Assembly: GCF_002776575.1 (NCBI RefSeq)
Contig: NZ_CP022548.1
Span: 945,001-1,009,000 of the forward strand
Direction: 5' to 3'
Length of the DNA: 64,000 bases
Origin: Sphingorhabdus sp. YGSMI21
GTDB lineage: Bacteria > Pseudomonadota > Alphaproteobacteria > Sphingomonadales > Sphingomonadaceae
Part shown: positions 36,730-46,529 of the stretch, one piece after another
Numbering within the stretch: position 1 is the stretch's first letter
Layout: each line of letters begins with the position of its first letter
Translations under genes and position numbers: made by a program
Notes under the pieces: model-generated
What the model was told of the DNA's origin: nothing
Databases searched by the model: none
What the model saw: only the letters and a program-made list of their open reading frames with translations

Positions 36730-38073
36730 GTGTCGGAAAATAGGCTCTCCAGCTGGTTCAGCAGCGAGGATTCGCTGGTCCGCGTGTTCCGCAACAGCAG
36801 CTGGCTGTTCTCCGCCAAGGGAATCGGCGCGATCCTTAGCATCTTCTATCTCGCGATACTGACCCGCACTTTGGGGGTTGCCGGCTTTGGCGAATTCATG
36901 ATCATCGTCGGCGCCGTACAGGTCTTGTCGGCAGTTCTGAAACTGCAGACCTGGCAGGCGGTCGTGCAATTTGGCGTGCCCTATCTGCTCGCCGGCCAGC
37001 ATCAGGCCTTCAGAAAATTGTCGGCGCAAAGCTTCTGGATTGAACTGACTGGCGGGCTGATCGCATGTGCCACCTTATGGTTGTTGCTCCCTTATGGCGC
37101 GACCCAATTTGGCTGGAACGAACCGGTCGAACAGGCTGTCATGGGCTATGGCCTGATTGTTTTTCTGGCGGTCCGCTCGACGCCGACCGGTATATTGCGG
37201 GCGCAGGACCGGTTCGGCGGCAACGCTTTCGGCGATGCCATCATTCCGGTCATCCGCTTTACCGGAGCGCTCGCCCTGTTCCTGACCCGGCCGTCGATGA
37301 CCGGATTCCTGATCGTCTGGGGGCTTTCCGAATTTGTTAGCTTCATGGTGATGTGGCTGATGGTCTGGCGCAGACAGGAACAGAATCAATCCCTTCGCAG
37401 CGCAACCAGCCTGCCCGTGCCGGCGCCAGGCCGCCGGGAATTTGCGGCATTTCTCTTGTTCACCAATCTCGCCTATCTGATCAGCGTGATCCGAGAACGG
37501 CTGGTGGTTGTCATCGTCGGTTTCTTTGTCGGCCCGGCCGCTGCCGGCCTGTTCCGTCTGGCCGACCAGATCGCCAACAGCCTAAACCGGCTCGCGGAAG
37601 TATTCGCCCGTCCGCTTTTTTCCGAACTGTCCCGCCTTTTCGCTATCGGACAATCGCGCAAATCCAGAGCCTTGTTCTGGCGGTCCCTGCGGGTTTCGGC
37701 GCTCAGCGGCGGCGTCCTTTTCCTCGGCTTGCTGCTGCTAGGGGAACAGATCATCAGCCTGATTTCAGGCCCCGAATATCTCGCCGCCTTCCCTCTATTG
37801 CTGCTGCTGGGAGCCGCGACCATCATCAGTCTGGCGGGGCTGGGTCTGGAACCGCTGCTTCAGGCTGCGGGCAGAGCCAGAAATGCGCTTCTGATTCGGT
37901 TGGTTGGTCTGATCGCGCTTGGGCTGCTCATGGCGTTTTCACTGCCTCGATTCGGTACAATCGGCGCGGCCTGGGCCATGCTGATCTCCGCCATATTGAC
38001 CAGCATCATCCTGCTCGCGTCGAGCCGGGCGGTGATCAGCAAACCCCGGCAACCGGTCCGCAAATTGCGATAA
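36730..38073 (+). CDS. Polysaccharide flippase family membrane protein (Wzx/MATE-like)
   Basis: Membrane protein of 447 residues with about twelve hydrophobic segments, belonging to the MOP/oligosaccharide flippase group (lipopolysaccharide biosynthesis protein type). Typical stretches are LFSAKGIGAILSIFYLAILTR at the start and FVGPAAAGLFRLADQIANSL mid-protein. It would flip lipid-linked glycans across the inner membrane. It stands alone here, without glycosyltransferases. The start is GTG 36730 and the Shine-Dalgarno is weak. Confidence 0.82.
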   Translation: MSENRLSSWFSSEDSLVRVFRNSSWLFSAKGIGAILSIFYLAILTRTLGVAGFGEFMIIVGAVQVLSAVLKLQTWQAVVQFGVPYLLAGQHQAFRKLSAQSFWIELTGGLIACATLWLLLPYGATQFGWNEPVEQAVMGYGLIVFLAVRSTPTGILRAQDRFGGNAFGDAIIPVIRFTGALALFLTRPSMTGFLIVWGLSEFVSFMVMWLMVWRRQEQNQSLRSATSLPVPAPGRREFAAFLLFTNLAYLISVIRERLVVVIVGFFVGPAAAGLFRLADQIANSLNRLAEVFARPLFSELSRLFAIGQSRKSRALFWRSLRVSALSGGVLFLGLLLLGEQIISLISGPEYLAAFPLLLLLGAATIISLAGLGLEPLLQAAGRARNALLIRLVGLIALGLLMAFSLPRFGTIGAAWAMLISAILTSIILLASSRAVISKPRQPVRKLR

Positions 38074-38077
38074 GCAT

Positions 38078-38106
38078 AAAAAAGGCGACCCGCAGGCCGC
38101 CTTTTT
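38078..38106. terminator. Bidirectional terminator between flippase gene and rpsI
   Basis: AAAAAAGGCG, short loop, then CGCCTTTTT forms a stem flanked by A and T runs that can stop transcription from both convergent genes. Confidence 0.85.
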
Positions 38107-38127
38107 CGCAATTCGATTTGGTTTCGC

Positions 38128-38667
38128 TTAACGCTTGGAGAACTGGAAGCTCTTGCGCGCTTTTGCCTTACCGTATTTCTTACGTTCAACCTTACGGCTG
38201 TCACGGGTAAGAAAGCCTTCTGCCTTCACGGCCGACCGCAAAGCCGGTTCATATTTGGTCAGGGCCTGCGAAATGCCGTGCTTGACCGCACCGGCCTGTC
38301 CGGAAAGACCGCCGCCTTTAACCGTAACGTCCACGTCATATTGACCTTCGCGCTCGGTGATCGCGAAAACCTGGTTGAGCACCAGACGCAGGGTCGGGCG
38401 AGCGAAATAGGTTTCCTGGTCACGACCGTTGATCGTGATCTTGCCCTTGCCGGGCTTCAGCCAAACACGGGCAACCGCGTCTTTACGGCGACCGGTTGCA
38501 TAGGCACGGCCATATTTGTCCAGCTCCTGCTCGCGCAAAGGCATGGTGGAGACGGGAGGCTCAGCGGCTACGGTTTCGGCGTCCGCTTCAGCAGCAGCCG
38601 GTGCATCGACCACAGCCGGGCCAGCGATATCTTTAAGATCAGCGAGATCGGTTTTTACGTCAGACAT
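38128..38667 (-). CDS. rpsI: 30S ribosomal protein S9
   Basis: Ribosomal protein of 179 residues. The C-terminal about 130 residues are canonical S9 ([20 protein letters not shown], ending in the KSFQFSKR tail that reaches the decoding centre). The first about 48 residues form an acidic Ala/Glu/Asp-rich extension seen in several alphaproteobacterial S9 proteins. Its start overlaps the rplM stop by one base (TAATG). Confidence 0.96.
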   Translation of the reverse strand: MSDVKTDLADLKDIAGPAVVDAPAAAEADAETVAAEPPVSTMPLREQELDKYGRAYATGRRKDAVARVWLKPGKGKITINGRDQETYFARPTLRLVLNQVFAITEREGQYDVDVTVKGGGLSGQAGAVKHGISQALTKYEPALRSAVKAEGFLTRDSRKVERKKYGKAKARKSFQFSKR

Positions 38668-39146
38668 TATGCGCCCACCTTGTTCTTACGGTTCATCGAA
38701 GCGACGTCGAGCGCCACCGGGTTCTGGCCGTTATACGGATGCTCGGTACCGGCAAAAACGTGCAATGCACGCATCTGGGCGAAACCAAGCGGACCCTTGG
38801 GGATCATCCGCTCGACAGCTTTTTCCATGACGCGCTCGGGGAAGCGGCCTTCGAGGACCTTTTCCGCGGTCGTGCCGCTGATGCCGCCGGGATGGCCGGA
38901 GTGCTTGTAATAGGTTTTCTGCTTGGTCTTGTTGCCGGTGAACTTCACCTTCTCGGCGTTGATCACGATGACATGGTCGCCGCAATCCACATGAGGGGTG
39001 TAGCTTGGCTTGTGCTTGCCGCGCAGGATATTGGCGATAATCGATGCAACCCGGCCAACGACCAGATCTTCGGCATCAATGATATGCCATTTCTTTTCGA
39101 CATCAGCTGGCTTGGCCGACTGTGTCTGTTTCGTGATACCCTTCAT
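38667..39146 (-). CDS. rplM: 50S ribosomal protein L13
   Basis: Ribosomal protein of 159 residues. The signature [19 protein letters not shown] is at about 25-43 and [17 protein letters not shown] and RHSGHPGG-like sequence ([11 protein letters not shown]) follow. It forms the usual rplM-rpsI operon with rpsI directly downstream. Confidence 0.97.
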   Translation of the reverse strand: MKGITKQTQSAKPADVEKKWHIIDAEDLVVGRVASIIANILRGKHKPSYTPHVDCGDHVIVINAEKVKFTGNKTKQKTYYKHSGHPGGISGTTAEKVLEGRFPERVMEKAVERMIPKGPLGFAQMRALHVFAGTEHPYNGQNPVALDVASMNRKNKVGA

Positions 39147-39185
39147 GGGGTGGCTCCTTCTTGGAGAGTGGATAGATTCAGAAAT

Positions 39186-39212
39186 GATAAAAGCCGGACT
39201 CGAGGTTCCGGC
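39186..39212 (-). terminator. Terminator of the heme A synthase gene / upstream of rplM
   Basis: Minus strand GCCGGA, eight-nt loop, TCCGGC followed by TTTTAT. It lies about 90 bp beyond the heme A synthase stop and 40 bp before rplM, so it most likely ends the upstream transcript. A regulatory role as an rplM leader structure is also possible. Confidence 0.6.
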
Positions 39213-39299
39213 CGACTGCGGCGCTATTGGCGTTGTTTTTTCCGCAAGTCAAGCGAAAGCGGGGCTTTGCTGGAGGGTATAATATTACCGCAGCCTCTT

Positions 39300-40334
39300 T
39301 TAGGCCTGCGAGCGACCGGTCAAATGTACGCCCCACGTGCAGGATGCGACGACCAGTGCCCCGACGGCCTGATGCAGCACCGCAAGATGAATATTGATCC
39401 CCGTCATGACGGTCGCAATCCCAAGCAATATCTGGATTCCGAAGGCAGTGTGGATGGCGATCGACGCCCTGCGGTCGATGGGCCGGACCTTCCGGGCGAG
39501 GACTACGAGAAAGCCAACAGCGACCCAGGCCCACCAGCGATGAATGAAATGGATCAGATAGGGGTCGTTATTGAGCGCATTCCAGATGCCCGTTCCCCAA
39601 TCAATCCCGCCTGGGATGAAATAGTCGTTCATCAGCGGCCAGCTGCTCGATACATAGCCGGCGTCCAGACCCGCAGTATAAGCGCCGAACAGAAGCTGGA
39701 CAAACAGAACAGCTATCGTCGCCAGTCCAAAACCGGTCAGACGCGAGGGCTTTGGCCGGCCGGCGGCCAGCTGCCGCAAGTCAAGCGCCGTCCAGACCAG
39801 CCCGCCCAATATGAAAAGCGCAGTCAGCAAATGGACCGCCAACCGGAAATGGCTGACATCGGTCCGCTCGCTGAGGCCGGAACTGACCATCCACCAGCCG
39901 ATCGTGCCCTGCAATCCGCCAAGCGCCAGCAAAGCCACCAGACGCCAGCCGTAACCGGACGGAATCGCCCGCTTCACCGCGAACCACAGCAGCGGCAGCG
40001 CAAAGGCCACGCCGATCAAACGCCCGAGCAGCCGGTGCACCCATTCCCAGAAATAGATGAATTTGAAGTCTGCCAGCGTCATGCCAGCGGGCCCGTTGAT
40101 CTCGAGATATTCGGGAATCTGTTTATATTTTTCGAATTCTGACAACCAGTCCGCTTCGCTCAGCGGCGGTAGCGCGCCGGTCACCGGCTTCCATTCGGTT
40201 ATGGAGAGGCCCGATTCGGTCAACCGGGTGATCCCGCCGACGACAACCATGATGAATACCAGAAAGGCGACGGAATAGAGCCAGTTGGATAGGGCGACGG
40301 GGCGAATCCGGGCGGAAGTTAAATGTGAGGGCAT
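39300..40334 (-). CDS. ctaA: Heme A synthase (COX15/CtaA)
   Basis: Membrane monooxygenase of 344 residues that converts heme O to heme A for cytochrome oxidase. It has about eight hydrophobic segments. Characteristic stretches are GGITRLTESGLSITEWKPVTGALPPL-type sequence near residue 37 (first part GGITRLTESGLSI), WEWVHRLLGRLIGV with a heme-ligand His, HFRLAVHLLTALFI, FIHRWWAWVAVGF and VLHQAVGALVVAS with the C-terminal His ligands. It is of the alphaproteobacterial/mitochondrial COX15 type. Confidence 0.93.
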   Translation of the reverse strand: MPSHLTSARIRPVALSNWLYSVAFLVFIMVVVGGITRLTESGLSITEWKPVTGALPPLSEADWLSEFEKYKQIPEYLEINGPAGMTLADFKFIYFWEWVHRLLGRLIGVAFALPLLWFAVKRAIPSGYGWRLVALLALGGLQGTIGWWMVSSGLSERTDVSHFRLAVHLLTALFILGGLVWTALDLRQLAAGRPKPSRLTGFGLATIAVLFVQLLFGAYTAGLDAGYVSSSWPLMNDYFIPGGIDWGTGIWNALNNDPYLIHFIHRWWAWVAVGFLVVLARKVRPIDRRASIAIHTAFGIQILLGIATVMTGINIHLAVLHQAVGALVVASCTWGVHLTGRSQA

Positions 40335-40395
40335 CGACGCGGATATATCGCGTCAGGATTGCGAACAATCAAGCAGCCGATTCAATTTTCTCTTT

Positions 40396-41775
40396 CTATT
40401 TTGCCGTTGTGACCTTGCGGACTTCAGTTGTTTCCAAACCACAGTATGACATTATTTCTTTGAATCGCGCATCTCCACTCATTGGATAATCGATCTCCCT
40501 GCGTCTGGAATTTTCGCGTTTGCTTTCACCAACTATCCCGACGACAATATTCTCAAGAAGGTTCCTCTCCGCATCACGATCCAAATTTTCTGCGCTGACC
40601 CTCCAGCGTTTGGTGTCGTTTTCCGCCATCACCACTCGCTCGCGCATAAGAGCGCAAAACCAGTTTTTCTGAGAAACGTTGAGAGTTGCAAAATCATTTG
40701 TAAGTCTCGTCGTCTCTTGGGACACCTGCTTCGTTTGCGAATGAATCGAATCAATCGATTTTTTTAATGCAGCGAGCACGTCGTTTTTGGGATCCACTGC
40801 AGTAACGATCCTCAAGTTCGGAATAGCATCGATTGTTTTCTGAACCACTCGCAATTCTCCGCGAAGCGTTTCGACATCGCCTTTTACGAGACGTATATCC
40901 GATTTTTCCGAGAAGTCGGTTTTCGCAAATTTCGTCGACAAGGACTTGAGAGAGCTTTGCATCTGTCTCAGCCCGATAGGAGAGAGCTCGTTGATGTTGG
41001 TAATGTATATTTCCCGCTTGCCATCCAAAATGTTCCTGACCGGAGGCAGATCGTGCTTCAGCAGCTTCACATCATTTCTAAGCTCTTCTGCATCTGCATG
41101 CTCAACCGCGCCGGCTCCGAATAGGATCGTCCCGATAAACGGAATCACCAATCCCTGCATCAGCCCCTTGTCATTATCAGCTTCCGAACCCAATCGTGGG
41201 TAAATCAAACCAAATCCCATAACGAGAATACAAGCGACAACCATTTTGGCCAGACCTTCGTGAGGGGAACTTTCCAATGGGTCGACAGTCCAAAACATGA
41301 CCGCATGACGGGCTCCGGCATCAGTTCCCTGCGGTGGAATTTTTTCTGCCGGCAGCGGAATAGTTACTGCAAATTGACTATCCGGAAGCGTGTCCTCCGG
41401 ATAAGCATTCACCAATCCGATCAAAATATAGAATGACAAAAGGCCAGAGGGAATGGCGGCTCCCAGCGCGGCTATATCGAGTCCCGGAATCTTGCTTCGC
41501 CACTGGTCTGGAGGGTTGGTGAACGCAACTTGGGAATTGAAAAACAAGAAACCTGTCAACAAGCACAGACCCAATAGCAGCATCATAGCCGCATAAACCG
41601 CGAGAGCTTCATCGGAAATAGCAGCGCGTTCGGACGGTAGAATCAGATAAACGGTAGCGATAAAAAAGAACAACCATCCCGCAAAGCACAAAAAAGCTCC
41701 AAATCTTAGCGGTCCGTTCTTTTTTGTTTCCAGTAGAAAACTATAGATTAGATTTTTCGATTCCCCGTCCTGCAT
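40396..41775 (-). CDS. Hypothetical membrane protein with coiled-coil C-terminal region
   Basis: Unrecognised protein of 459 residues. The N-terminal part has about five hydrophobic segments (two before residue 80, the rest by about 230). The C-terminal half is charged and probably coiled coil (roughly 240-380), ending in a soluble tail with SGDARFKEIMSYCGLE. GGAGG precedes ATG 41775 at ideal spacing; the in-frame GTG at 41847 lacks a site. The gene is visibly more AT-rich than its neighbours, so it may have been acquired. The design suggests a membrane sensor or scaffold, but no domain supports that. Confidence 0.65.
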   Translation of the reverse strand: MQDGESKNLIYSFLLETKKNGPLRFGAFLCFAGWLFFFIATVYLILPSERAAISDEALAVYAAMMLLLGLCLLTGFLFFNSQVAFTNPPDQWRSKIPGLDIAALGAAIPSGLLSFYILIGLVNAYPEDTLPDSQFAVTIPLPAEKIPPQGTDAGARHAVMFWTVDPLESSPHEGLAKMVVACILVMGFGLIYPRLGSEADNDKGLMQGLVIPFIGTILFGAGAVEHADAEELRNDVKLLKHDLPPVRNILDGKREIYITNINELSPIGLRQMQSSLKSLSTKFAKTDFSEKSDIRLVKGDVETLRGELRVVQKTIDAIPNLRIVTAVDPKNDVLAALKKSIDSIHSQTKQVSQETTRLTNDFATLNVSQKNWFCALMRERVVMAENDTKRWRVSAENLDRDAERNLLENIVVGIVGESKRENSRRREIDYPMSGDARFKEIMSYCGLETTEVRKVTTAK

Positions 41776-41959
41776 AGCCGCCTCCAGCGTTAATCTGTTC
41801 TGCGACTCTAATTCTGTGTTCTGCACATTGTGCGTGACTTCCGTCACGGTCAGCCAAGCCTACTGGTCATTTGCCGGATTTCCTTTTCGGAACGGCATGC
41901 TCAGATATCTGGCGCTGACCCAAAGCTCACATCAATTTATCTCCTCCCGCAAAATGATA

Positions 41960-41974
41960 TGTTGTATCTTAACA
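41960..41974 (+). promoter_or_regulatory. Candidate Zur box upstream of merC-zur
   Basis: TGTTGTATCTTAACA matches the proteobacterial Zur palindrome TGTTATnnnATAACA at 10 of 12 defined positions. It lies about 50 bp upstream of the MerC-domain gene, which is followed by a Fur/Zur-type regulator, so zinc-dependent autoregulation is plausible. The consensus is from memory and binding is inferred. Confidence 0.45.
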
Positions 41975-42024
41975 AGCTTGCTCCTATATCCATCACACAC
42001 AAACAATAAGCGAGACAGTGAGTC

Positions 42025-42432
42025 GTGTTTACGACAGCGAAATTCTGGGACAGAAACGGTCTGATGGTCAGGGATGGCCTGTGGGACCGTATCGCCGTGC
42101 TCATTTCCGGTCTGTGCCTGGCGCATTGTGTCGCAACCATTGCCTTTGTCGCGCTCCTGTCCTCGGCGGGCGGTATGTTCCTCAATCCGCTGGTCCATGA
42201 AATCGGGCTGGGAATAGCTATTGCCCTGGGCTTCTTCGCCCTGGGCCGCGGCGTGCTCGACCATGGCTATATCATGCCGGTTGCGATCGGCAGTCTGGGA
42301 CTGGGCATGATGATGGGCGCGATCACCCTTGGCCATGACAGCGGTCATGACGGCCGCGAGGTTCTCTACACCATGCTGGGCGTCGGTTTGCTGGCCCTGG
42401 CCCATGACCTGAACTACCGCGCCACCCATTGA
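42025..42432 (+). CDS. MerC domain-containing membrane protein
   Basis: Membrane protein of up to 135 residues with four hydrophobic segments and the MerC signature LISGLCLAHCVATIAF, which holds the metal-binding Cys pair. MerC proteins transport Hg2+; Zur-linked MerC-domain proteins are thought to act on zinc. The start is GTG 42025 or ATG 42064 (residue 14), neither with a strong ribosome site. Position directly before a Zur-like gene supports a metal-transport role. No merA or merR is present, which argues against a mercury operon. Confidence 0.8.
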   Translation: MFTTAKFWDRNGLMVRDGLWDRIAVLISGLCLAHCVATIAFVALLSSAGGMFLNPLVHEIGLGIAIALGFFALGRGVLDHGYIMPVAIGSLGLGMMMGAITLGHDSGHDGREVLYTMLGVGLLALAHDLNYRATH

Positions 42433-42478
42433 GCTGCTGCCCATTGCCCTCGCGGCGAAACATCCCTAAATTGTCCTT

Positions 42479-42937
42479 ATGGGAAAACATGATCATCATG
42501 AGCATCACGGCGAATCCTTAGCCGACGCAGCGCGCACCAATCTGGAGAAATCCGGAGAAAAATGGACCAATACGCGCGCCGCCATCTTCGAGGCACTGGC
42601 CGGATTCTCGCGCCCGGCGTCGGCCTATGACATCGCTGAGCTCGTCTCTAGCGCACGCGGCAAGCGGGTTGCCCCGAACAGCGTCTACCGGATACTCGAC
42701 CTGTTCGTGGCGAACAATCTCGCGATGCGGATCGAAAGCGCCAATGCCTATCTCGCCAACAGCCATCCCGGTTGCGAGCATGACTGTATTTTCCTGGTCT
42801 GCGACAGCTGTGGCGAGGCCACCCATATCGACGACGACCCCCTGTCCCAGCAAGTGCGCAAGGTCGCAAAAAACCAGGGATTCAGTTCCATCCGGCCGGT
42901 GATCGAGGTGCGTGGCATTTGCCAGAAATGCACTTGA
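42479..42937 (+). CDS. zur: Fur-family transcriptional regulator, Zur-like
   Basis: Protein of 152 residues with a His-rich N-terminus (KHDHHEHH). The winged helix follows ([39 protein letters not shown]), and the dimerisation/metal domain carries two CxxC pairs ([11 protein letters not shown] and GICQKCT) for a structural zinc. The His-rich start and sequence type favour zinc uptake regulation over iron. It follows the MerC gene by 46 bp; a candidate operator lies upstream of both. Confidence 0.85.
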   Translation: MGKHDHHEHHGESLADAARTNLEKSGEKWTNTRAAIFEALAGFSRPASAYDIAELVSSARGKRVAPNSVYRILDLFVANNLAMRIESANAYLANSHPGCEHDCIFLVCDSCGEATHIDDDPLSQQVRKVAKNQGFSSIRPVIEVRGICQKCT

Positions 42938-43034
42938 GCCGATCCGATTGTCAGCAAATGTTAACAAGCAGCCTGCTGAAAGTTCGACAGCGCATGGCAA
43001 TGCCGTTAGAACTGGAAACAAACAGGGAGTGAAT

Positions 43035-44963
43035 ATGCCAGTTTCGAATACACCATTGCTGGATGATGTTTCCTTCCCGGCCGATCTGCGCAAATTGAAG
43101 CCCGCGCAACTCCGCCAGTTTGCCGACGAATTGCGCGCCGAAGTCATCGACACCGTGTCCACGACCGGTGGTCATCTGGGCGCCGGCCTCGGCGTTGTCG
43201 AACTGACCACGGCGATCCATTATGTTTTCAATACGCCGGAAGACCGCCTGATCTGGGACGTCGGCCATCAATGCTATCCGCACAAGATCATCACCGGTCG
43301 CCGCGACCGGATCCGGACCCTGCGTCAGGGCGGCGGTCTCTCCGGCTTTACCAAGCGTTCGGAAAGCGAATATGATCCTTTCGGCGCTGCGCATAGCTCG
43401 ACCTCGATCAGCGCGGCGCTCGGCTTCGCCATTGCCAACAAGCTGAACGACAAGCCCGGGCGCGGCATTGCCGTGATCGGTGACGGCGCGATGAGCGCCG
43501 GCATGGCCTATGAAGCGATGAACAATGCCGAGGCGGCCGGCAACCGGCTGGTCGTCATTCTCAACGACAATGACATGTCGATTGCACCGCCGGTCGGCGG
43601 CCTGTCGGCCTATCTTGCCAGAATTGTTTCGTCCCGCGAATTTCTCGGCGTGCGCCAGTTGGCGCGGCGTATTGCCCGCAAGCTGCCAAAACCGCTGCAC
43701 GACGCAGCGCGCAAGACCGACGAATTTGCCCGCGGCATGACCATGGGCGGGACTTTGTTTGAAGAACTGGGCTTTTATTATGTTGGTCCGATTGACGGGC
43801 ATAATCTGGAGCATCTGATTCCCGTGCTGGAAAATGTGCGCGACGCGGCGGAGGGACCTTGCCTGGTTCACGTGGTCACAGAAAAGGGCAAAGGCTATAA
43901 ATTTGCCGAGGAAGCCGCTGACAAATATCACGGCGTCGCCCAATTTGATGTGGTGTCCGGCAAGCAGAACAAGGGGCCCGGTGGCGGACCGCCGGCCTAT
44001 CAGAATGTCTTTGGCGAAACCCTTGCCAAGCTGGCCGACAGCGATTCCCGTATCTGCGCGATTACCGCAGCCATGCCCTCGGGCACCGGTGTCGACAAAT
44101 TCGCCAAGGCGCATCCCGACAAGGCCTTTGATGTCGGCATTGCCGAACAGCATGGCGTTACTTTCGCAGCCGGTCTGGCCGCGCAGGGCATGCGGCCGTT
44201 TTGCGCCATTTATTCCACATTCCTGCAACGCGCCTATGACCAAGTTGTCCATGACGTGGCGATCCAGAATCTGCCGGTGCGCTTCGCCATCGACCGGGCC
44301 GGTCTGGTTGGCGCAGACGGCAGCACCCACGCCGGATCGTTCGACGTCACCTATCTGGCGACCCTGCCCAATATGGTGGTGATGGCCGCCGCCGATGAAG
44401 CGGAACTGGCGCATATGACCTATACCGCCGCGCTGCACGACAGTGGCCCGATCGCCTTCCGCTATCCGCGCGGCAATGGCACCGGCGTTCCGATTCCGGA
44501 AAAGCTCGAACGGCTGGAAATCGGCAAGGGCCGGATCGTCAAACAGGGCAGCAAGGTTGCGATCCTGTCGCTCGGCGCGCGGCTGGAAGAAGCCAAGAAG
44601 GCCGCGGAGCGGCTCGAAGCCAAGGGGCTCAGCACAACCGTCGCCGATCTGCGCTTTGCCAAACCTCTGGACGAGGAACTGATCCGCAAATTGCTGACAA
44701 CCCACGAAGTCGCAGTCACCATAGAGGAAGCATCGGTTGGTGGTCTCGGCGCGCATGTTTTGACCTATGCATCAGACAATGGTCTGACCGACGCGGGCCT
44801 GAAAATCCGCACGATGCGCTTGCCTGATGTGTTTCAGGATCAAGACAAGCCGGATCTCCAATATGCCGAAGCGGGACTGGATGCGGATGGTATTGTCGAT
44901 ACGGTGCTGAAAGCGCTGCGGCACAATAGTGCAAATGTCGAGGATACGGGGGTCCGAGCCTAA
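43035..44963 (+). CDS. dxs: 1-deoxy-D-xylulose-5-phosphate synthase
   Basis: First enzyme of the MEP isoprenoid pathway, 642 residues. Thiamine-diphosphate motif [18 protein letters not shown] ends in the conserved region; [18 protein letters not shown] and [15 protein letters not shown] are in the N-terminal domain. [21 protein letters not shown] and [15 protein letters not shown] are in the pyrimidine and central domains. ATG 43035 with GGGAG upstream is the true start. An in-frame start at 42912 would overlap zur and lacks family similarity. Confidence 0.97.
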   Translation: MPVSNTPLLDDVSFPADLRKLKPAQLRQFADELRAEVIDTVSTTGGHLGAGLGVVELTTAIHYVFNTPEDRLIWDVGHQCYPHKIITGRRDRIRTLRQGGGLSGFTKRSESEYDPFGAAHSSTSISAALGFAIANKLNDKPGRGIAVIGDGAMSAGMAYEAMNNAEAAGNRLVVILNDNDMSIAPPVGGLSAYLARIVSSREFLGVRQLARRIARKLPKPLHDAARKTDEFARGMTMGGTLFEELGFYYVGPIDGHNLEHLIPVLENVRDAAEGPCLVHVVTEKGKGYKFAEEAADKYHGVAQFDVVSGKQNKGPGGGPPAYQNVFGETLAKLADSDSRICAITAAMPSGTGVDKFAKAHPDKAFDVGIAEQHGVTFAAGLAAQGMRPFCAIYSTFLQRAYDQVVHDVAIQNLPVRFAIDRAGLVGADGSTHAGSFDVTYLATLPNMVVMAAADEAELAHMTYTAALHDSGPIAFRYPRGNGTGVPIPEKLERLEIGKGRIVKQGSKVAILSLGARLEEAKKAAERLEAKGLSTTVADLRFAKPLDEELIRKLLTTHEVAVTIEEASVGGLGAHVLTYASDNGLTDAGLKIRTMRLPDVFQDQDKPDLQYAEAGLDADGIVDTVLKALRHNSANVEDTGVRA

Positions 44964-45012
44964 CCGATATTGCTGCTTGTGATTGCGGGAAACGGTGTTT
45001 AGTCGCTTCGGC

Positions 45013-45696
45013 ATGCCACCGCAATTTTCCCATATCGATCACTGGATTTTCGATCTCGACAATGTTCTCTATCCGGTCGAGTGTGATCTGTTCGCGCTGA
45101 TCGATATCAAGATGGGCGAATATATCGCCCGGGCGCTGGATTGCGATCCCGTCGAGGCGCGGAGGATCCAGAAGGAATTTTTCCACGATCATGGCACCAC
45201 GCTCGCCGGGCTGATGCACAATCATGGCACCGACCCTAATGATTTTCTCGATTTCGTCCACGATATCGATATGGATCGCCTGGCACCTGCCCCTCTCGTT
45301 CGCGATGCCATTGCCGCGCTGCCCGGTGAAAAACTGGTCTTTACCAACGCAGACCGGCCCTATGCCCAGCGGGTGCTGGAAAAGCGCGGGCTCGACGGCC
45401 TGTTTCACCAGATGCACGACATCCTGGACACCGGCCTCGTCCCCAAGCCCAAGCCGGCTGCTTATGAAAGCATGATCGCCGCCACCGGCATCGACCCGAC
45501 CCGCGCCCTGTTCGTCGAAGACATGGCCCGCAATTTGCGCCCGGCAAAAGATTTGGGCATGACCACCGTGTGGATCAACACCGGCGCAGAATGGGCTGGC
45601 CGCGAGCATGATCCCGCCTATATTGACCACGAAATTACAGATCTGGAGAGCTGGGTCACCAGCCTCCACAAAGCGAAGGAAGAAACACCGACATGA
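45013..45696 (+). CDS. HAD-superfamily phosphatase, pyrimidine 5'-nucleotidase type
   Basis: Protein of 227 residues. HAD motif I is [16 protein letters not shown] with both Asp residues, motif II is in [11 protein letters not shown], and the lysine and motif IV are [14 protein letters not shown] and [12 protein letters not shown]. It resembles SDT1/Phm8-like nucleotidases. ATG 45013 has a weak ribosome site and a TTG at 44983 is in frame; the HAD motif lies early either way. Its stop overlaps the dapD start (ATGA), so the two are coupled. Confidence 0.85.
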   Translation: MPPQFSHIDHWIFDLDNVLYPVECDLFALIDIKMGEYIARALDCDPVEARRIQKEFFHDHGTTLAGLMHNHGTDPNDFLDFVHDIDMDRLAPAPLVRDAIAALPGEKLVFTNADRPYAQRVLEKRGLDGLFHQMHDILDTGLVPKPKPAAYESMIAATGIDPTRALFVEDMARNLRPAKDLGMTTVWINTGAEWAGREHDPAYIDHEITDLESWVTSLHKAKEETPT

Positions 45697-46529
45697 CCGC
45701 AGCATTGCAGACCATCATCGACGACGCCTGGGACAAACGGGAATCCCTCGGCCTGACAACGCAGGGCGAGGTCCGCGATGCCGTGGATGCGGCGCTTGCC
45801 ATGCTCGACAATGGCAGCGGCCGGGTCGCCGAGAAAAAAGACGGCCAGTGGGTCGTCAACCAGTGGCTCAAGAAAGCGGTGCTGCTCTCCTTCCGGCTGA
45901 ACGACAACAAGGTCATTGATGGCCCCGGCGGCGCCAATCACTGGGACAAGGTTCCCAGCAAATTTGCCGGATGGGGTGAAAACCGTTTCCGCGAAGCCGG
46001 TTTCCGCTCGGTCCCGGGATCCGTGGTCCGGCAGGGCGCCTTCATCGGCAAAGGCGTCGTTCTGATGCCCAGCTTCGTCAATATCGGCGCCTTTGTCGAC
46101 GAAGGATCGATGGTCGATGGCTGGGCTACCGTCGGCAGCTGCGCGCAAATCGGCAAGAATGTGCATATTTCCGGCGGCGCCGGCATCGGCGGCGTGCTGG
46201 AACCGCTGCAGGCTGATCCGGTGATCATCGAGGATGGCGCCTTTATCGGCGCACGGTCGGAAGTCGCCGAAGGCGTTCGCGTCGGCGAGGGTGCGGTGCT
46301 TTCGATGGGCGTCTATCTCGGCGCGTCGACCAAGATCGTTGACCGCGACACTGGCAAGATATGGATGGGCGAAGTCCCGCCTTATTCGGTCGTGGTGCCG
46401 GGCACATTGCCGCCAAAGGTCGCTGTTGATGGCGCGCCGCAGCCGTCGCTCTATTGCGCCGTAATCGTCAAAACGGTCGACGCGCAGACCCGGTCCAAGA
46501 CCGGTATCAACGAATTGCTGCGCGACTGA
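45693..46529 (+). CDS. dapD: Tetrahydrodipicolinate N-succinyltransferase
   Basis: Lysine/diaminopimelate pathway enzyme, 278 residues. The left-handed beta-helix is visible as hexapeptide repeats ([20 protein letters not shown], then [24 protein letters not shown] sequence) followed by [20 protein letters not shown]. The C-terminus is the typical [19 protein letters not shown]. It is coupled at both ends: ATGA with the HAD gene and TGATG with the carotenoid oxygenase gene. Confidence 0.96.
   Translation: MTAALQTIIDDAWDKRESLGLTTQGEVRDAVDAALAMLDNGSGRVAEKKDGQWVVNQWLKKAVLLSFRLNDNKVIDGPGGANHWDKVPSKFAGWGENRFREAGFRSVPGSVVRQGAFIGKGVVLMPSFVNIGAFVDEGSMVDGWATVGSCAQIGKNVHISGGAGIGGVLEPLQADPVIIEDGAFIGARSEVAEGVRVGEGAVLSMGVYLGASTKIVDRDTGKIWMGEVPPYSVVVPGTLPPKVAVDGAPQPSLYCAVIVKTVDAQTRSKTGINELLRD

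Noticed and set aside
42025..42432. Mercury resistance operon
   Set aside because: Only a MerC-domain protein is present; there is no merR, merT, merP or merA, and the partner is a Zur-like regulator.
42912..43034. Longer dxs reading frame starting at 42912
   Set aside because: Overlaps zur and the extra 41 residues do not resemble Dxs; GGGAG precedes ATG 43035.
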